64,000 nt of DNA from Jeotgalibacillus proteolyticus (GTDB lineage: Bacteria; Bacillota; Bacilli; Bacillales; Jeotgalibacillaceae), in the NCBI RefSeq assembly GCF_002926065.1, contig NZ_PREZ01000003.1:436501-500500 (forward strand), in the 5' to 3' direction. The notes under the pieces were generated by a model that was not told where the DNA came from, ran no database searches, and was given only the letters and a program-made list of their open reading frames with translations. Made by a program: the position numbers and the translations under genes. This document shows positions 16,679 to 25,667 of the stretch, piece after piece. Each line of letters starts with the position of its first letter. The first letter of the stretch is position 1.

Positions 16679-17723
16679 ACGTTCCAGCGGACACTGAATG
16701 CTTACTGGAAAGGATGCTGTAATAATAGTCAGCGGCATAACGTGCATCTTTTGTTCCATGCACGAGCACCCTGCCGTCTTTAAAAAAGACAACTCTGTGC
16801 TCTGCCTGGTAAACAAGAAGATACTCATTTCGAATCATTGTACCTTCCTTGTTTTTTAGCACGCGCTCCAGCTGATCCAGGTCTCTTTGATTGTTTTCAC
16901 CCGGCCTGATTTGCACTGTGTCTCTTCCGCAGAGGACATTTGTGTGCACGGTTGATTGGTTTAGATAAGGGTATTCAGGCACCTCTCCGCAGGAAGGACA
17001 ATTTTTTTTCTTCATCCGGTCAACGCCAACCTTCTGATGCTGCCCGCTCCATAAATCAAAGGTAATCAGTTCACGGCGGAGCGCCTCTTTATCGCCAATA
17101 AATAGCTTCAGTGCCTCTGTCACCTGATGAGCTGTTACCAGGTGGACAATCGGGCTGATGACACCTGCTGTATCACATGTCGGCCCCTGTAGAGGTGCTG
17201 ACTGCAGCAGGCAATTCAGGCACGGCGTCTCACCCGGAAGGATCGTATAGCTCATGCCATAGCTGCCGACACAGGACCCGTAGATCCAGGGAATATCATG
17301 CTTTAAAGCAGCATCATTAATAATGAGTCTGATGTCAAATTGGTCTGTTCCATCCATAATGACATCCACTTGATTTTGGGAAAGCCATGAGTCTAGCTCT
17401 TTTGCATTTACATCAAGCAAATAAGCATCGATATCGACTTCACTATTGATCTGCTGAAGTTTTTTTTGGGCTGCAGCCGATTTTGGCAGATGGTTCGCTG
17501 CATCCTCTTCACTGTAAAGCTGCTGGCGTCCGAGATTGCTCCAATCCACATAATCCCGATCCATGATCGTGAGCTTGCCAATCCCTGCACGGACAAGCAT
17601 ATCCGCTGAGGAGGACCCAAGAGCTCCGAGTCCGATCAGGAGTGCATGATTCTGACTTATCTTTTTCTGACCCTGTACGCCAATTGGTGCGAAGAGCTCC
17701 TGACGGGAATACCGTTCAGTCAT
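16677..17723 (-). CDS. thiF: ThiF: adenylyltransferase for the ThiS sulphur carrier
   Basis: This 348-residue E1-like enzyme adenylates the C-terminal glycine of ThiS. It has the nucleotide-binding loop GLGALGSSS (31-39), the catalytic-region DGTDQFDIR (about 124-132) and two zinc CxxC pairs (CLNC near 182 and CPSC near 244). A C-terminal extension of about 90 residues ends with [13 protein letters not shown], comparable in size to ThiF/MoeB proteins of Bacillus. It overlaps thiG by 4 bp and is the last gene of the thi operon. No thiD follows, unlike in B. subtilis. Confidence 0.92.
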   Translation of the reverse strand: MTERYSRQELFAPIGVQGQKKISQNHALLIGLGALGSSSADMLVRAGIGKLTIMDRDYVDWSNLGRQQLYSEEDAANHLPKSAAAQKKLQQINSEVDIDAYLLDVNAKELDSWLSQNQVDVIMDGTDQFDIRLIINDAALKHDIPWIYGSCVGSYGMSYTILPGETPCLNCLLQSAPLQGPTCDTAGVISPIVHLVTAHQVTEALKLFIGDKEALRRELITFDLWSGQHQKVGVDRMKKKNCPSCGEVPEYPYLNQSTVHTNVLCGRDTVQIRPGENNQRDLDQLERVLKNKEGTMIRNEYLLVYQAEHRVVFFKDGRVLVHGTKDARYAADYYYSILSSKHSVSAGT

Positions 17724-18487
17724 GAATGAATCATTCCTGTCGATGGACTTGAAGCAGTCGCGTGCGTTTTTTTCGGGATTCGTCCTGCCTCAAAGCCTAG
17801 ACGCCCTGCTTCAATTGCTTTTTTCATCGCAAGCGCCATTTTAATTGGATCCTTCGCTCCTGAAACAGCGGTATTTAATAGAACTGCGTCTGCCCCAAGC
17901 TCCATGGCTATCGCAGCATCTGACGGCGAGCCGATTCCCGCGTCCACGATGACCGGAACGGAGGATTGCTCAATGATCCATTGAAGATTTAGCGGGTTAA
18001 TAATTCCCTGCCCTGATCCAATTGGTGAAGCCCCCGGCATAATCGCATGACAGCCAAGCTCCTCTAAACGTCTTGCCAGGACTACGTCATCAGAGGTGTA
18101 AGGCAGTACAATAAATCCTTCTTCAAGCAGCATTTCACACGCTTTAAGCGTTTCGACAGGATCAGGGAGCAGTGTTTTTGAGCAGCCGATAATTTCCACC
18201 TTCACCATATCGCACAAGCCGCTCGCACGTGCAAGACGGGCAGTCTGAACTGCTTCCTCTGCCGTTGCAGCACCTGCTGTATTTGGCAGCAGTGTATAAT
18301 CACTTCGTTCAAGCTCCTGCAGCAGGTTTGGCTGGTCCTTATCAAAAATGTCCATTTTCCTCACTGAAAAGGTAAGAATATCTGCCTCTGATACCTCAAC
18401 AGCTTTTTTCTGCGAATGAAAATCCGGATACTTCCCTGTACCGAGCAGCAAGCGTGATGAAAATGATTTTGATCCTATTTTTAACAT
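17720..18487 (-). CDS. thiG: ThiG: thiazole synthase
   Basis: This 255-residue TIM-barrel enzyme makes the thiazole carboxylate phosphate from deoxyxylulose phosphate, dehydroglycine and ThiS-thiocarboxylate. Typical signatures are [10 protein letters not shown] near the N-terminus, MVKVEIIG (about 95-102, with the Schiff-base lysine), [13 protein letters not shown] and [16 protein letters not shown]. It lies 4 bp after thiS and overlaps thiF. Confidence 0.95.
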   Translation of the reverse strand: MLKIGSKSFSSRLLLGTGKYPDFHSQKKAVEVSEADILTFSVRKMDIFDKDQPNLLQELERSDYTLLPNTAGAATAEEAVQTARLARASGLCDMVKVEIIGCSKTLLPDPVETLKACEMLLEEGFIVLPYTSDDVVLARRLEELGCHAIMPGASPIGSGQGIINPLNLQWIIEQSSVPVIVDAGIGSPSDAAIAMELGADAVLLNTAVSGAKDPIKMALAMKKAIEAGRLGFEAGRIPKKTHATASSPSTGMIHS

Positions 18488-18491
18488 TATC

Positions 18492-18695
18492 TTACCCTCC
18501 TCCTACAAATTGAACGAGCTGAAATTGATCTCCTTCTTTTACGGGCTGGACAGTGTGAGCGGAATGATCAATGACCTCCTGATTCTGTTCAACCATCACG
18601 ACCCGGTCTGTCAGCTCAAAATGGTGAAGAAGATCCTTCACGACAGTGACCGAGTCTGGAACCGTAACCTCTTTTTCATTTACGATAAGCTTCAT
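18492..18695 (-). CDS. thiS: ThiS: ubiquitin-like sulphur carrier
   Basis: This 67-residue beta-grasp protein ends in FVGGG, the glycine tail that ThiF adenylates and that then carries sulphur to ThiG. It overlaps the thiO stop by 4 bp and is followed by thiG. Confidence 0.93.
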   Translation of the reverse strand: MKLIVNEKEVTVPDSVTVVKDLLHHFELTDRVVMVEQNQEVIDHSAHTVQPVKEGDQFQLVQFVGGG

Positions 18696-19822
18696 ATCAT
18701 TTCACTTCCCTGATAGAAATTTCGATGCAAACCAAAAGCTGTTTTCCATTCTTCTGAAATCGGTTTTCCCTCGATCAGATCGGCCATAAAAACGCCTGTT
18801 TCCGCTGATAGCAGGATTCCATTTCGATAATGACCCGTTGCGATCCATAGATTCGAATAGCCCGGATGCGCATCCATAAATGGAAGACCGTCTTCTGTTT
18901 GAGGACGAATGCCTGCCCATGTTTTTTCAAAGCTTGTTTCTTCTAAGGCCGGAAGCAGCTCCATTGCCCGCTCCATCAGCCGTGAAATTCCTTTCATTTG
19001 CACCTTTTCACTAAAACTATGCGGGGTTTCTGTTGCGCCAATCAGCAATCTGCCTGCTTTTTTTGGAACAATATAGCAGCCTTCTGTAAAAAGAGTGGTT
19101 TGGAGAAACGGTCTTAATGATGTGACTGAAAAGCACTCCCCTTTGACGGGATAAGCGTTGAGATCTAGACCTGCTTCTTTTAACAATCTTGCACTCCAGG
19201 CTCCTCCCGTCACTACAACCTCATCTGCATAAATAGATCCTTCACTTGTTTTAACACCTGACAGCTGATTGTTTTCCACAATAAAGGATTCAACGTGTGT
19301 ATATTCTAAAAGCTGAGCCCCATGAGTAATAGCTCCGTGGATAAATGCTGTGGATAAAGCAAAGGGATTCACATGCCCATCATCCGGTATCCACATTCCT
19401 CCTAAGGAAGCTGTGGAAACTAGCGGCTCTCGCTTATTTATTTCATCCGGATCGAGCCAGGAGCCCTTTTGATCATCTCCGATAAGCGAAATCCTACGCT
19501 TGAGGATTTGTTTTTCCTCTTCAGTCCAAGCAAGCTTAATCATGCCTTTTTGGACAAGCTCAATATCAATTCCTGTTTTCTCCTGCAGCTCTTTTTGAAG
19601 CGCAGGAAACCTTGCTTTACTGGACTGGGCAAAGGAATATAAGGGGGATTCACCTTCAATTTCCGCCTGCGCGCCAAGCATCCCGGCTGCAGCGCTTGAC
19701 GCTTTTTTAACAGCCTCGCCCTGATCCACAATACATACACTTGCTCCTCTCTTTGACAGCTCATAGGCGATGGAGCTGCCGATTACTCCTGCGCCAACGA
19801 TGATGACATCCGGCTTGTGCAT
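18692..19822 (-). CDS. thiO: ThiO: FAD-dependent glycine oxidase
   Basis: This 376-residue DAO-family flavoprotein oxidises glycine to iminoglycine for thiazole synthesis. The FAD-binding motif GAGVIG is at 10-15, followed by ELSKRGASVCIVDQG. The C-terminal region GIRPQTEDGLPFMD and ATGHYRNGILL is typical of ThiO. GGGAGG precedes the ATG. The start lies inside the 3' end of tenI, a 40-bp overlap. Confidence 0.92.
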   Translation of the reverse strand: MHKPDVIIVGAGVIGSSIAYELSKRGASVCIVDQGEAVKKASSAAAGMLGAQAEIEGESPLYSFAQSSKARFPALQKELQEKTGIDIELVQKGMIKLAWTEEEKQILKRRISLIGDDQKGSWLDPDEINKREPLVSTASLGGMWIPDDGHVNPFALSTAFIHGAITHGAQLLEYTHVESFIVENNQLSGVKTSEGSIYADEVVVTGGAWSARLLKEAGLDLNAYPVKGECFSVTSLRPFLQTTLFTEGCYIVPKKAGRLLIGATETPHSFSEKVQMKGISRLMERAMELLPALEETSFEKTWAGIRPQTEDGLPFMDAHPGYSNLWIATGHYRNGILLSAETGVFMADLIEGKPISEEWKTAFGLHRNFYQGSEMI

Positions 19823-20424
19823 TCGAGCTCCTCCCTTCGATAATCCTCTATCGCTTTAAGCGGCTCTTCTGCCTGCATAACACCTGACAGCAGCGCAGCC
19901 CCCGCAGCACCTGTTTGCTGAATAAGCGGGATGTGGCTTGGTTTTATTCCTCCTATTGCAATGACAGGAACAGAGCAGGCTTGTACTACGGATCGAAGAG
20001 TTTCCAGTCCTCTCGGTTCAACACCGGGCTTGGATTCTGTTTCAAAGATATGACCAAAGATCACATAATCAGCCCCGTCTTTTGCTGCCTGTTCTGCCTC
20101 TTCAGCGGAGTGAACGGATACGCCTGCTTTAATTGTTGGATGAATAGCCTTCACTTCTTTTAGTGGAAGGCTGTGGTAAGCGAGCTGAACTGAGAGATCT
20201 CTTGAAAGTGCCACATCGACACGGTCATTAATGACTAGCTTTGAAGCTGGCAGCCCTTTTTTCAACAGCTCATCCACGTATGCAAGAAGCTGTGCCGCTG
20301 TCGCATTTTTATCTCTGATATGAAAACTATCCACAGAGTTATGCACAAATCCTTCTTCACTCATCCATTTTTGTGAAATCTGTCCACATGTGGATAAAAC
20401 ATGATAGCTGAAGCCATTATTCAA
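19783..20424 (-). CDS. tenI: TenI: thiazole tautomerase
   Basis: This 213-residue protein resembles thiamine-phosphate synthase and in Bacillus acts as a thiazole tautomerase in the ThiG pathway. It starts with TTG after GGAGGGATAAAC. The barrel features KLVINDRVDVALS and GADYVIFGHIFETESKP, with VIAIGGI near the phosphate site, support this. It lies between tenA and thiO, the standard Bacillus order. Confidence 0.9.
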   Translation of the reverse strand: MNNGFSYHVLSTCGQISQKWMSEEGFVHNSVDSFHIRDKNATAAQLLAYVDELLKKGLPASKLVINDRVDVALSRDLSVQLAYHSLPLKEVKAIHPTIKAGVSVHSAEEAEQAAKDGADYVIFGHIFETESKPGVEPRGLETLRSVVQACSVPVIAIGGIKPSHIPLIQQTGAAGAALLSGVMQAEEPLKAIEDYRREELECTSRMSSSLAQE

Positions 20425-20436
20425 GTTTATCCCTCC

Positions 20437-21120
20437 TTATGTGGATAAAGATGCCGGATTTGCTACTGGCCACTGTTCAAGCTTGTAGGCCATTTCCCAA
20501 AATGCGTATTCATATTGGCTGCTGATCAGGAAATGCTGTGTCCAGCGTTTTCTGTCATCCTCTGAAGCTCTCTCAGCTAATTCATCCAGTCTTTCAATCT
20601 GCTCCTCTACTAATTCACGGAACCAGTCTCCGCCGTAAGTTGCAATCCACTCCTGATAAATAGGCTCCTCAGGAGAGCATTGAAGCAATCGCTCCCCAAT
20701 TTCATAATAAAGCCAGTAGCATGGCAGAAGCCCCGCGATCACATCTCCTAAGCTGCCCTGTCCTGCCCGGTACATATGCGAAGCATAGGCATAGGCAGTT
20801 GGCGCCGGCTCAAAATTCTCAATCTCTTCATCTGTTATCCCCAGCAGTTTGGAGAAGTTTTTATGCAGTCCAAGCTCTGCTTCGTACGTGCCCTGTGCAT
20901 GCACAGCAAGCCTGTTTGTTGTATATAAATCAGTCGCTTTCACAGCCCCTAAGGCCTGCACCTTTGCAAAATGAGTTAAATAGTAGGCATCCTGCATGAC
21001 ATAAAACCGGAATCTTTCCAGTGAAAGTGTGCCATCCCCAATGCCTTTTACAAATGGGTGGTCAAAGCTTGCCTGCCAAATATGGTCTGCTTTTTTTCTG
21101 ATTTCCTGTGAAAATGTCAT
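20437..21120 (-). CDS. tenA: TenA: aminopyrimidine aminohydrolase (thiaminase II)
   Basis: I start at the ATG at 21120 (227 residues), 7 nt after AGGAGG; a longer in-frame start at 21153 lies inside the riboswitch terminator. The all-helical TenA fold has the catalytic cysteine in LLPCYWLYYEIG and the glutamate in YEYAFWEMAY near the C-terminus. It salvages the pyrimidine moiety of degraded thiamine. It is the first gene after the TPP riboswitch. Confidence 0.93.
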   Translation of the reverse strand: MTFSQEIRKKADHIWQASFDHPFVKGIGDGTLSLERFRFYVMQDAYYLTHFAKVQALGAVKATDLYTTNRLAVHAQGTYEAELGLHKNFSKLLGITDEEIENFEPAPTAYAYASHMYRAGQGSLGDVIAGLLPCYWLYYEIGERLLQCSPEEPIYQEWIATYGGDWFRELVEEQIERLDELAERASEDDRKRWTQHFLISSQYEYAFWEMAYKLEQWPVANPASLST

Positions 21121-21151
21121 TATTTCTCCTCCTGAAACCGTTTTGGACAAC

Positions 21152-21183
21152 AAAAAACCACTTCCTCATCCTAGAGAAAGTGG
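21152..21183 (-). terminator. Riboswitch-associated intrinsic terminator
   Basis: On the minus strand CCACTTTCTC pairs with GAGGAAGTGG (one G-U pair) and is followed by six T, between the TPP aptamer and tenA. Transcription attenuation on TPP binding is the expected mechanism. Confidence 0.85.
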
Positions 21184-21204
21184 CGGCAGTTTTAGAAGGA
21201 AATT

Positions 21205-21303
21205 CCTAAACGTTCAGATGCCTCCACTTCCCTACGCTAGTACGAGCTAGATCAGGTTCAAAGGGTCCGGAACTTCCGTCTCAGCCATTAAGGCTCCCCC
21301 AGT
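21205..21303 (-). promoter_or_regulatory. TPP riboswitch (THI box)
   Basis: The minus strand carries the conserved elements GGGGGAGCC, GGCTGAGA, ACCCTTTGAACCTGATCTAG and TAGCGTAGGGAAGTGG in the canonical order. It controls tenA-tenI-thiO-thiS-thiG-thiF. Confidence 0.95.
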
Positions 21304-21339
21304 AGATTGACGATATGTGATTTATTGATGCTTGCCCCT

Positions 21340-21367
21340 ATACTAACATGTTCCATACCATTGTCAA
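21340..21367 (-). promoter_or_regulatory. SigA promoter of the thi operon
   Basis: On the minus strand TTGACA (21367-21362), a 16-nt spacer and TAGTAT (21345-21340) lie about 40 bp upstream of the TPP aptamer. The rest of the gap to the next gene (21368-21586) shows a 10-bp palindrome CAAACGTTTG at 21425 and nothing else that I can name. Confidence 0.7.
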
Positions 21368-21586
21368 ATCATGAAGTATTTTCTAATTTAAACTCTATTG
21401 ATTTCTACATGTACAACAGGAAATCAAACGTTTGTTTAATAGGCGTAGACGACCAAACCTTATTAGCTGCCTCTTTTTTGTAATATATTAATCTTTCTTT
21501 CGTGATTAGAAGGATTCTCTGAGGGTATTGGGGAAAATAGGCATTTTTACGTCTTGACGCTTATTTTATGAAAGGAGAGGATATGG

Positions 21587-22996
21587 TTGGACATGTCTCC
21601 AGAGGTGATTGGATTTAGCTTTATTATAATAGGAGTTCTTTTAATCCTTGGAAAGACACTTCGAGTCTTTACACCTTTTCTGCAAAAAGCATTTGTGCCG
21701 AGCTCTATTTTGGCAGGCTTAATCGGCCTTCTGCTCGGTCCTGAAGTGCTTGGGCAGCTTGGTGTGGAGCTTTTTGATACAGGAGGGCTTTTCCCCGAAA
21801 GCATGCTCAATGTTTGGGAGGAGCTTCCCGGTTTATTAATCAGTGTGATTTTCGCTTCTTTATTTATCGGGAAAACCATGCCCCATGTAAAAAAAATATG
21901 GGAAGTAGCAGGGCCCCAGGTTACATTTTCTCATTTTATTTCATGGGGACAGTATGTGCTCGGGGCTATTCTGGCGATTACAATCCTTGTTCCCATCTTT
22001 AATCTTCATCCGGCCGTTGGTGCACTCCTTGAAATCAGCTTTGTCGGTGGACACGGTACCGCAGCAGGTCTTTCTGGAACATTTTCAAGTGTAGGCTTTG
22101 AGGAAGGGATGGACCTGGCAGTTGGACTTGCCACAGTTGGCGTGCTTTCTGGTGTATTGATCGGAATGACATTAATTAACTGGGGAGCAAGAAAAGGAAA
22201 AACGGAGATTCTCTCAAGCCCGGATGATATTTCAGAAGAGCAGCGCAAAGGAATGATCGCAAACGAGGAGCAGGATGAAGCGCCGGCAGGTCACAAGACG
22301 ACCCGTTCAGAATTTATTGAAACGCTGACGGTTCATTTTGCCTATATTGGAATTGCGATTGGGATAGGTTATTTGATTTTAGAAGGGTTAATTTTAATTG
22401 AAGAAGCCTTTTGGATTGAAAACATTGAAATTTTCACTCACCTTCCTCTCTTCCCGCTTGCCATGATCGGCGCAATTCTCGTTCAGTTTTATTTAAATAA
22501 ATTTAAGCAAAATGTGCTGGATCCCGGTGTAGTAAAGAGTATTCAGGGTTTCGCGCTGGATTTATTGATTGCTTCAGCCATTGCCACTCTTTCCCTGGCG
22601 GTCATTGCCGAGTATTGGGCACCATTTTTAATCATGGCAGTAACGGCGGTTAGCTGGACTGTATTTTGCTTTATCTTTATTGCACCGCGGATCATGCCGG
22701 ATTACTGGTTTGAACGCGGGATCGGTGATTTTGGACAAGCGATGGGTATGAGCGCAGCCGGGATCCTGCTTATAAATCTGGTGGATCCTGAAAGCAAAAC
22801 GACCGCTAAAGAAGGCTTTAGTTATAAGCAGCTGATGCTTGATTTAATTGTCGGCGGAGGACTCGTTACAGCAGCCTCCATTCCCCTCTTTAACGCATTC
22901 GGACCAGTACCTGCCCTTATCGTTGCAGCAATTGTGATGACAGGCTGGCTGCTGCTTGGTTTATTGTATTTTGGCAGAAAAAAACAAAGCTCATAA
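21587..22996 (+). CDS. Sodium:glutamate symporter-like (ESS/GltS family) transporter
   Basis: This 469-residue membrane protein has about 12 helices in two inverted halves. The pore-loop signature FVGGHGTAAGLSGTF (about 152-166) corresponds to the GGHGTxAA motif of GltS. Members import glutamate with sodium; the substrate here is inferred. It starts at TTG 21587, 6 nt after GGAGAGG, or at ATG 21593. It is monocistronic. A charged cytoplasmic loop (about 205-245) splits the two halves. Confidence 0.82.
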   Translation: MDMSPEVIGFSFIIIGVLLILGKTLRVFTPFLQKAFVPSSILAGLIGLLLGPEVLGQLGVELFDTGGLFPESMLNVWEELPGLLISVIFASLFIGKTMPHVKKIWEVAGPQVTFSHFISWGQYVLGAILAITILVPIFNLHPAVGALLEISFVGGHGTAAGLSGTFSSVGFEEGMDLAVGLATVGVLSGVLIGMTLINWGARKGKTEILSSPDDISEEQRKGMIANEEQDEAPAGHKTTRSEFIETLTVHFAYIGIAIGIGYLILEGLILIEEAFWIENIEIFTHLPLFPLAMIGAILVQFYLNKFKQNVLDPGVVKSIQGFALDLLIASAIATLSLAVIAEYWAPFLIMAVTAVSWTVFCFIFIAPRIMPDYWFERGIGDFGQAMGMSAAGILLINLVDPESKTTAKEGFSYKQLMLDLIVGGGLVTAASIPLFNAFGPVPALIVAAIVMTGWLLLGLLYFGRKKQSS

Positions 22997-23141
22997 GTAT
23001 ATTTCCCTCCCATATTTTGGGGGTAATTTTAGGTAAGAATTTTTTATTCCCCATCCTCTTCCTAACTGGTAAAATTTATACTAATTGGTTTAGTGGCTTT
23101 CACGTAATATAATTTTACCTTTTGTTCGAGGAGGAGTCTTA

Positions 23142-23669
23142 TTGTTGGATAGTTTTTGGGGAAGTTTCATTATTGGTTTGAGCAATTTAACTTTTTTCTA
23201 TCCTAACGTCCTGGCAAACTCATCCTGGCAATGGCTCACATCCAACCCAAAGGATTTTTTGCCCATTGCGGTTATTCTCACGCTTGCGATTGAGTTTATC
23301 GGCGTTCTTTATTTCAGCACACTTGAAAAAAACTGGATCGTCTGGCTTAAAGCGATTGGAATCATCGTTGCAGCCAATCTTCTTTCCTTTGTTTTCCCTT
23401 ACGTATTCCGTATGGCGGAGCTGCAGTCCTTTTACGGCGCGGAATGGGCTGAAGCATGGAATTTAGCCTTTTCAACCGGTCCTTATTACATTATTTTATA
23501 CGGCTACCTGACATTTACCACCCTGATCGAAGTACCTATCGTCTACTACACCATTAAAAAACATACCACAAACCCAAAGCGGCTGGTCTGGACAATCATT
23601 ATTGTAAACTGCCTAACCACAGCCCTCGTCGCCATCATCGAACGCACCCTGTATTATGGTCAGTGGTAG
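23142..23669 (+). CDS. Uncharacterised five-helix membrane protein
   Basis: This 175-residue protein has about five hydrophobic segments (about 8-22, 38-58, 66-88, 107-127 and 148-168). It starts at TTG 23142 or TTG 23145 behind GAGGAG. No family is recognised with confidence. Neighbours give no functional hint: the symporter gene upstream has no visible strong terminator, so some read-through is possible. Confidence 0.65.
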   Translation: MLDSFWGSFIIGLSNLTFFYPNVLANSSWQWLTSNPKDFLPIAVILTLAIEFIGVLYFSTLEKNWIVWLKAIGIIVAANLLSFVFPYVFRMAELQSFYGAEWAEAWNLAFSTGPYYIILYGYLTFTTLIEVPIVYYTIKKHTTNPKRLVWTIIIVNCLTTALVAIIERTLYYGQW

Positions 23670-23688
23670 ACCTCATAAAGAAGTATAG

Positions 23689-23937
23689 ATGAATCGCGAC
23701 AAATTAAGACAAAATCCGGGAGGTGCCAGGCACTTTGAATTACAACTTAATCGGGTGGTGCCAGGCACGTTGGATTACAACTTAATTTCTATAGTTGTTG
23801 TCTTTATTGTTATGCTTATCATCGGATCTGTTATGAACATACTTTTAAAAACAACCAGTAAAATAAATTGGATCGTAACATTGCTTTTTTGTATTTCTTT
23901 TTCAATTATCTTCACAGCCATATTGAATTTTAATTAG
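23689..23937 (+). CDS. Small two-helix membrane protein with repeat-derived N-terminus
   Basis: The 82-codon frame encodes two membrane helices at about 30-49 and 58-78. Its first 25 codons are made of two direct copies of a 30-bp repeat carrying GGTGCCAGGCAC, and its only ATG (23689) has no clear Shine-Dalgarno. A shorter product from TTG 23770 (55 residues) is equally possible. The strong terminator right after the stop supports transcription. The repeat may have replaced the original 5' end. Confidence 0.4.
   Translation: MNRDKLRQNPGGARHFELQLNRVVPGTLDYNLISIVVVFIVMLIIGSVMNILLKTTSKINWIVTLLFCISFSIIFTAILNFN
23722..23786 (+). repeat. Tandem pair of GGTGCCAGGCAC repeats
   Basis: Two units start at 23722 and 23757 (period 35 bp). 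Each is GGTGCCAGGCAC followed by a near-identical TTGRATTACAACTTAAT. The inner dodecamer is palindromic apart from its centre. Confidence 0.75.
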
Positions 23938-23946
23938 GTTTCCTTT

Positions 23947-23986
23947 AATAAGCATTCCCTGATTTTCAGGGGTGCTTATTTTTTAT
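23947..23986 (+). terminator. Rho-independent terminator
   Basis: AATAAGCATTCCCTG pairs with CAGGGGTGCTTATT around ATTTT, followed by a T-run, 10 nt after the stop of the small membrane gene. Confidence 0.85.
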
Positions 23987-24021
23987 TTTAGATATTCGAC
24001 ATAGATTGACAAAAATTGAGT

Positions 24022-24034
24022 GGTGCCAGGCACC
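24022..24034. repeat. Third GGTGCCAGGCACC palindrome
   Basis: A perfect 13-nt palindrome with a central A lies 265 bp after the tandem pair, upstream of the next small gene and outside any supported coding sequence. Confidence 0.7.
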
Positions 24035-24107
24035 TGCAATTCTATACCCAACCAACCGCTTTCCTGCTATAGTATTTTTAGGACATAAAAGGAAGGGGGG
24101 AAATGGG

Positions 24108-24440
24108 ATGAGGGTGCTGAAGCTGCTGATTGGGTTTGTGGTTTTGACGTTTATGCTGGGGATTGGTCCAATTGAAAGTGCCGGTCAGTTTACTGGTCTT
24201 GACGGGAAGGATTCTTCTTTTAAGATTGGGCAGTCGATTACGCAGGATAAAGCGGTGCAATTTGCGAACTCGTCCTCTCCTCCTAAAAAGGTTTTCCTTT
24301 TTGAGAAGCCATTTTTCCGGTTATCTCCTTTTTCGTCCGGAGAGCCGGATTTTGCCCCAAAAAGAGCGCCTGTTATTGTTCAAAAAGGGGACGCTGACGG
24401 CTTTTTAACGATGATAAAATATCACTCTGATTTCATATAA
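24108..24440 (+). CDS. Small secreted protein, unknown
   Basis: I start at the ATG at 24108 (110 residues), preceded by AAGGAAGGGGGG. The longer in-frame start at 24006 would translate the repeat at 24022. A signal peptide is likely (MRVLKLLIGFVVLTFMLGIG, cleavage after IESAG). The mature part of about 90 residues is basic and proline/phenylalanine-rich (FEKPFFRLSPF). No family is recognised. It is followed by another small gene at 24504. Confidence 0.6.
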   Translation: MRVLKLLIGFVVLTFMLGIGPIESAGQFTGLDGKDSSFKIGQSITQDKAVQFANSSSPPKKVFLFEKPFFRLSPFSSGEPDFAPKRAPVIVQKGDADGFLTMIKYHSDFI

Positions 24441-24503
24441 AGCTTCCTTAGGTAAGGTTAAAGACTGGATGTACGTTTTTAAAACCTACTAAGGAGAATG
24501 AAC

Positions 24504-24692
24504 ATGTCAAATTCAGCATGGAAAGAAAAAATAGAATATTATGCAATAAGTGTAACGATATTCCTTCTGTTTTTTGGTGCCATTTACATTTCCGGAGCCA
24601 CTTATGGCGACGGCTGGGACACCATCAATATTACATTTTCATGGGATATGCTAAATGTAAAAGAATTAAAGAAGGTGCTCAGCCTTGAATGA
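24504..24692 (+). CDS. Small single-helix membrane protein, unknown
   Basis: From the ATG at 24504 the product has 62 residues; the ATG at 24498 lies only 2 nt after the AAGGAG site. One membrane helix is seen at about 15-33, followed by an external-looking segment with YGDGWDTINITFSWD. I know no family. An imperfect inverted repeat (CCTTAGGTAAGGTT with AAACCTACTAAGG) covers 24446-24494 just before the start. Confidence 0.55.
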   Translation: MSNSAWKEKIEYYAISVTIFLLFFGAIYISGATYGDGWDTINITFSWDMLNVKELKKVLSLE

Positions 24693-24726
24693 CCCCTCGC
24701 TTAGTTCTAGTCCACTAAAAGTGTGA

Positions 24727-24793
24727 GTATGCTAGGAGGAAAGTGCAGCAACTAGCATGCCGCAAATGATCTCTTCCCTATTAAGGAAGAGTC
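24727..24793 (+). promoter_or_regulatory. Structured leader upstream of uppP, unassigned
   Basis: Two hairpins are visible. GTATGCTAG (24727-24735) pairs with CTAGCATGC (24752-24760), and CTCTTCC pairs with GGAAGAG around CTATTAA just before 24793. I could not match them to a riboswitch class that I know. The second hairpin could occlude the AAGGAAG site of the alternative ATG at 24794. Confidence 0.4.
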
Positions 24794-24829
24794 ATGTACA
24801 AAGATTTTCTAAGGGAGCAGAGGGAAAAC

Positions 24830-25660
24830 ATGACGTTATGGGAATGGGCAGTAGCCATTATTTTAGGAGTGGTTGAGGGATTAACAGAGTTTGCGCCGAT
24901 CTCATCGACGGGACACATGATTATTGTGGATGATCTTTGGCTGAAATCAGCAGAGCTGCTGAGGTCGACGCAGATTGCAAACACCTTTAAAATTGTGATT
25001 CAGCTAGGCTCCATTTTAGCTGTAGTCGTTCTTTTCAGGGAGCGTTTTGCAAGGCTTTTAAATGTAAAAAATAATCCTCTTATAACAAAGGGAAAAACCT
25101 TAACATTAGGACATATTGGAACTGGTTTATTGCCGGCAATTGTTCTCGGTTTTTTATTTGAAGACTTTATCGATAAGCATTTATTTTCAATTGAAACAGT
25201 TATCATCGGGCTGATTGCGGGGTCATTTTTAATGATTGCAGCTGACTTTGCTGGAAAACGAAAACCGGCAGCAATCGGACTTGATGAGATCTCCTATCCG
25301 AAAGCATTTTTAATCGGGCTTTTTCAATGTATTGCGCTTTGGCCGGGCTTTTCACGCTCTGGGTCAACGATTTCAGGCGGGGTTATTCTCGGTCTGAATC
25401 ACCGGGCCGCTGCTGATTTTACCTTTATTATGGCAGTGCCGATCATGCTTGGAGCCAGTATACTTTCGTTAATTAAGCACGCCGATAGCTTTTCAATGGA
25501 TTTTCTGCCGTTTTTTATCACCGGATTTGTGACAGCATTTATTTTTGCTCTGCTGTCCATACAATTCTTTTTAATTGTGATCAGCAAAATCAAGCTTGTA
25601 CCATTTGCCATTTACCGGCTGGTGCTTGCGGCGGTTTTAATTGTTGTTCTTTACTTTTAA
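24830..25660 (+). CDS. uppP: Undecaprenyl-diphosphatase UppP/BacA
   Basis: The two active-site motifs of the family are present: EGLTEFAPISSTGHM near the N-terminus and PGFSRSGSTISGG near 175-187, with about eight membrane helices. The enzyme dephosphorylates undecaprenyl pyrophosphate, recycling the wall lipid carrier and giving bacitracin tolerance. I start at the ATG at 24830 (276 residues) because MTLWEWAVAIILG is a typical family start. The ATG at 24794 (288 residues) is also possible. A repeat with a terminator follows 7 nt after the stop. Confidence 0.93.
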   Translation: MTLWEWAVAIILGVVEGLTEFAPISSTGHMIIVDDLWLKSAELLRSTQIANTFKIVIQLGSILAVVVLFRERFARLLNVKNNPLITKGKTLTLGHIGTGLLPAIVLGFLFEDFIDKHLFSIETVIIGLIAGSFLMIAADFAGKRKPAAIGLDEISYPKAFLIGLFQCIALWPGFSRSGSTISGGVILGLNHRAAADFTFIMAVPIMLGASILSLIKHADSFSMDFLPFFITGFVTAFIFALLSIQFFLIVISKIKLVPFAIYRLVLAAVLIVVLYF

Positions 25661-25667
25661 TTGTAAG

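Noticed and set aside
21121-21153. Longer TenA start at 21153
   Set aside because: It overlaps the riboswitch terminator; ATG 21120 has a perfect ribosome site.
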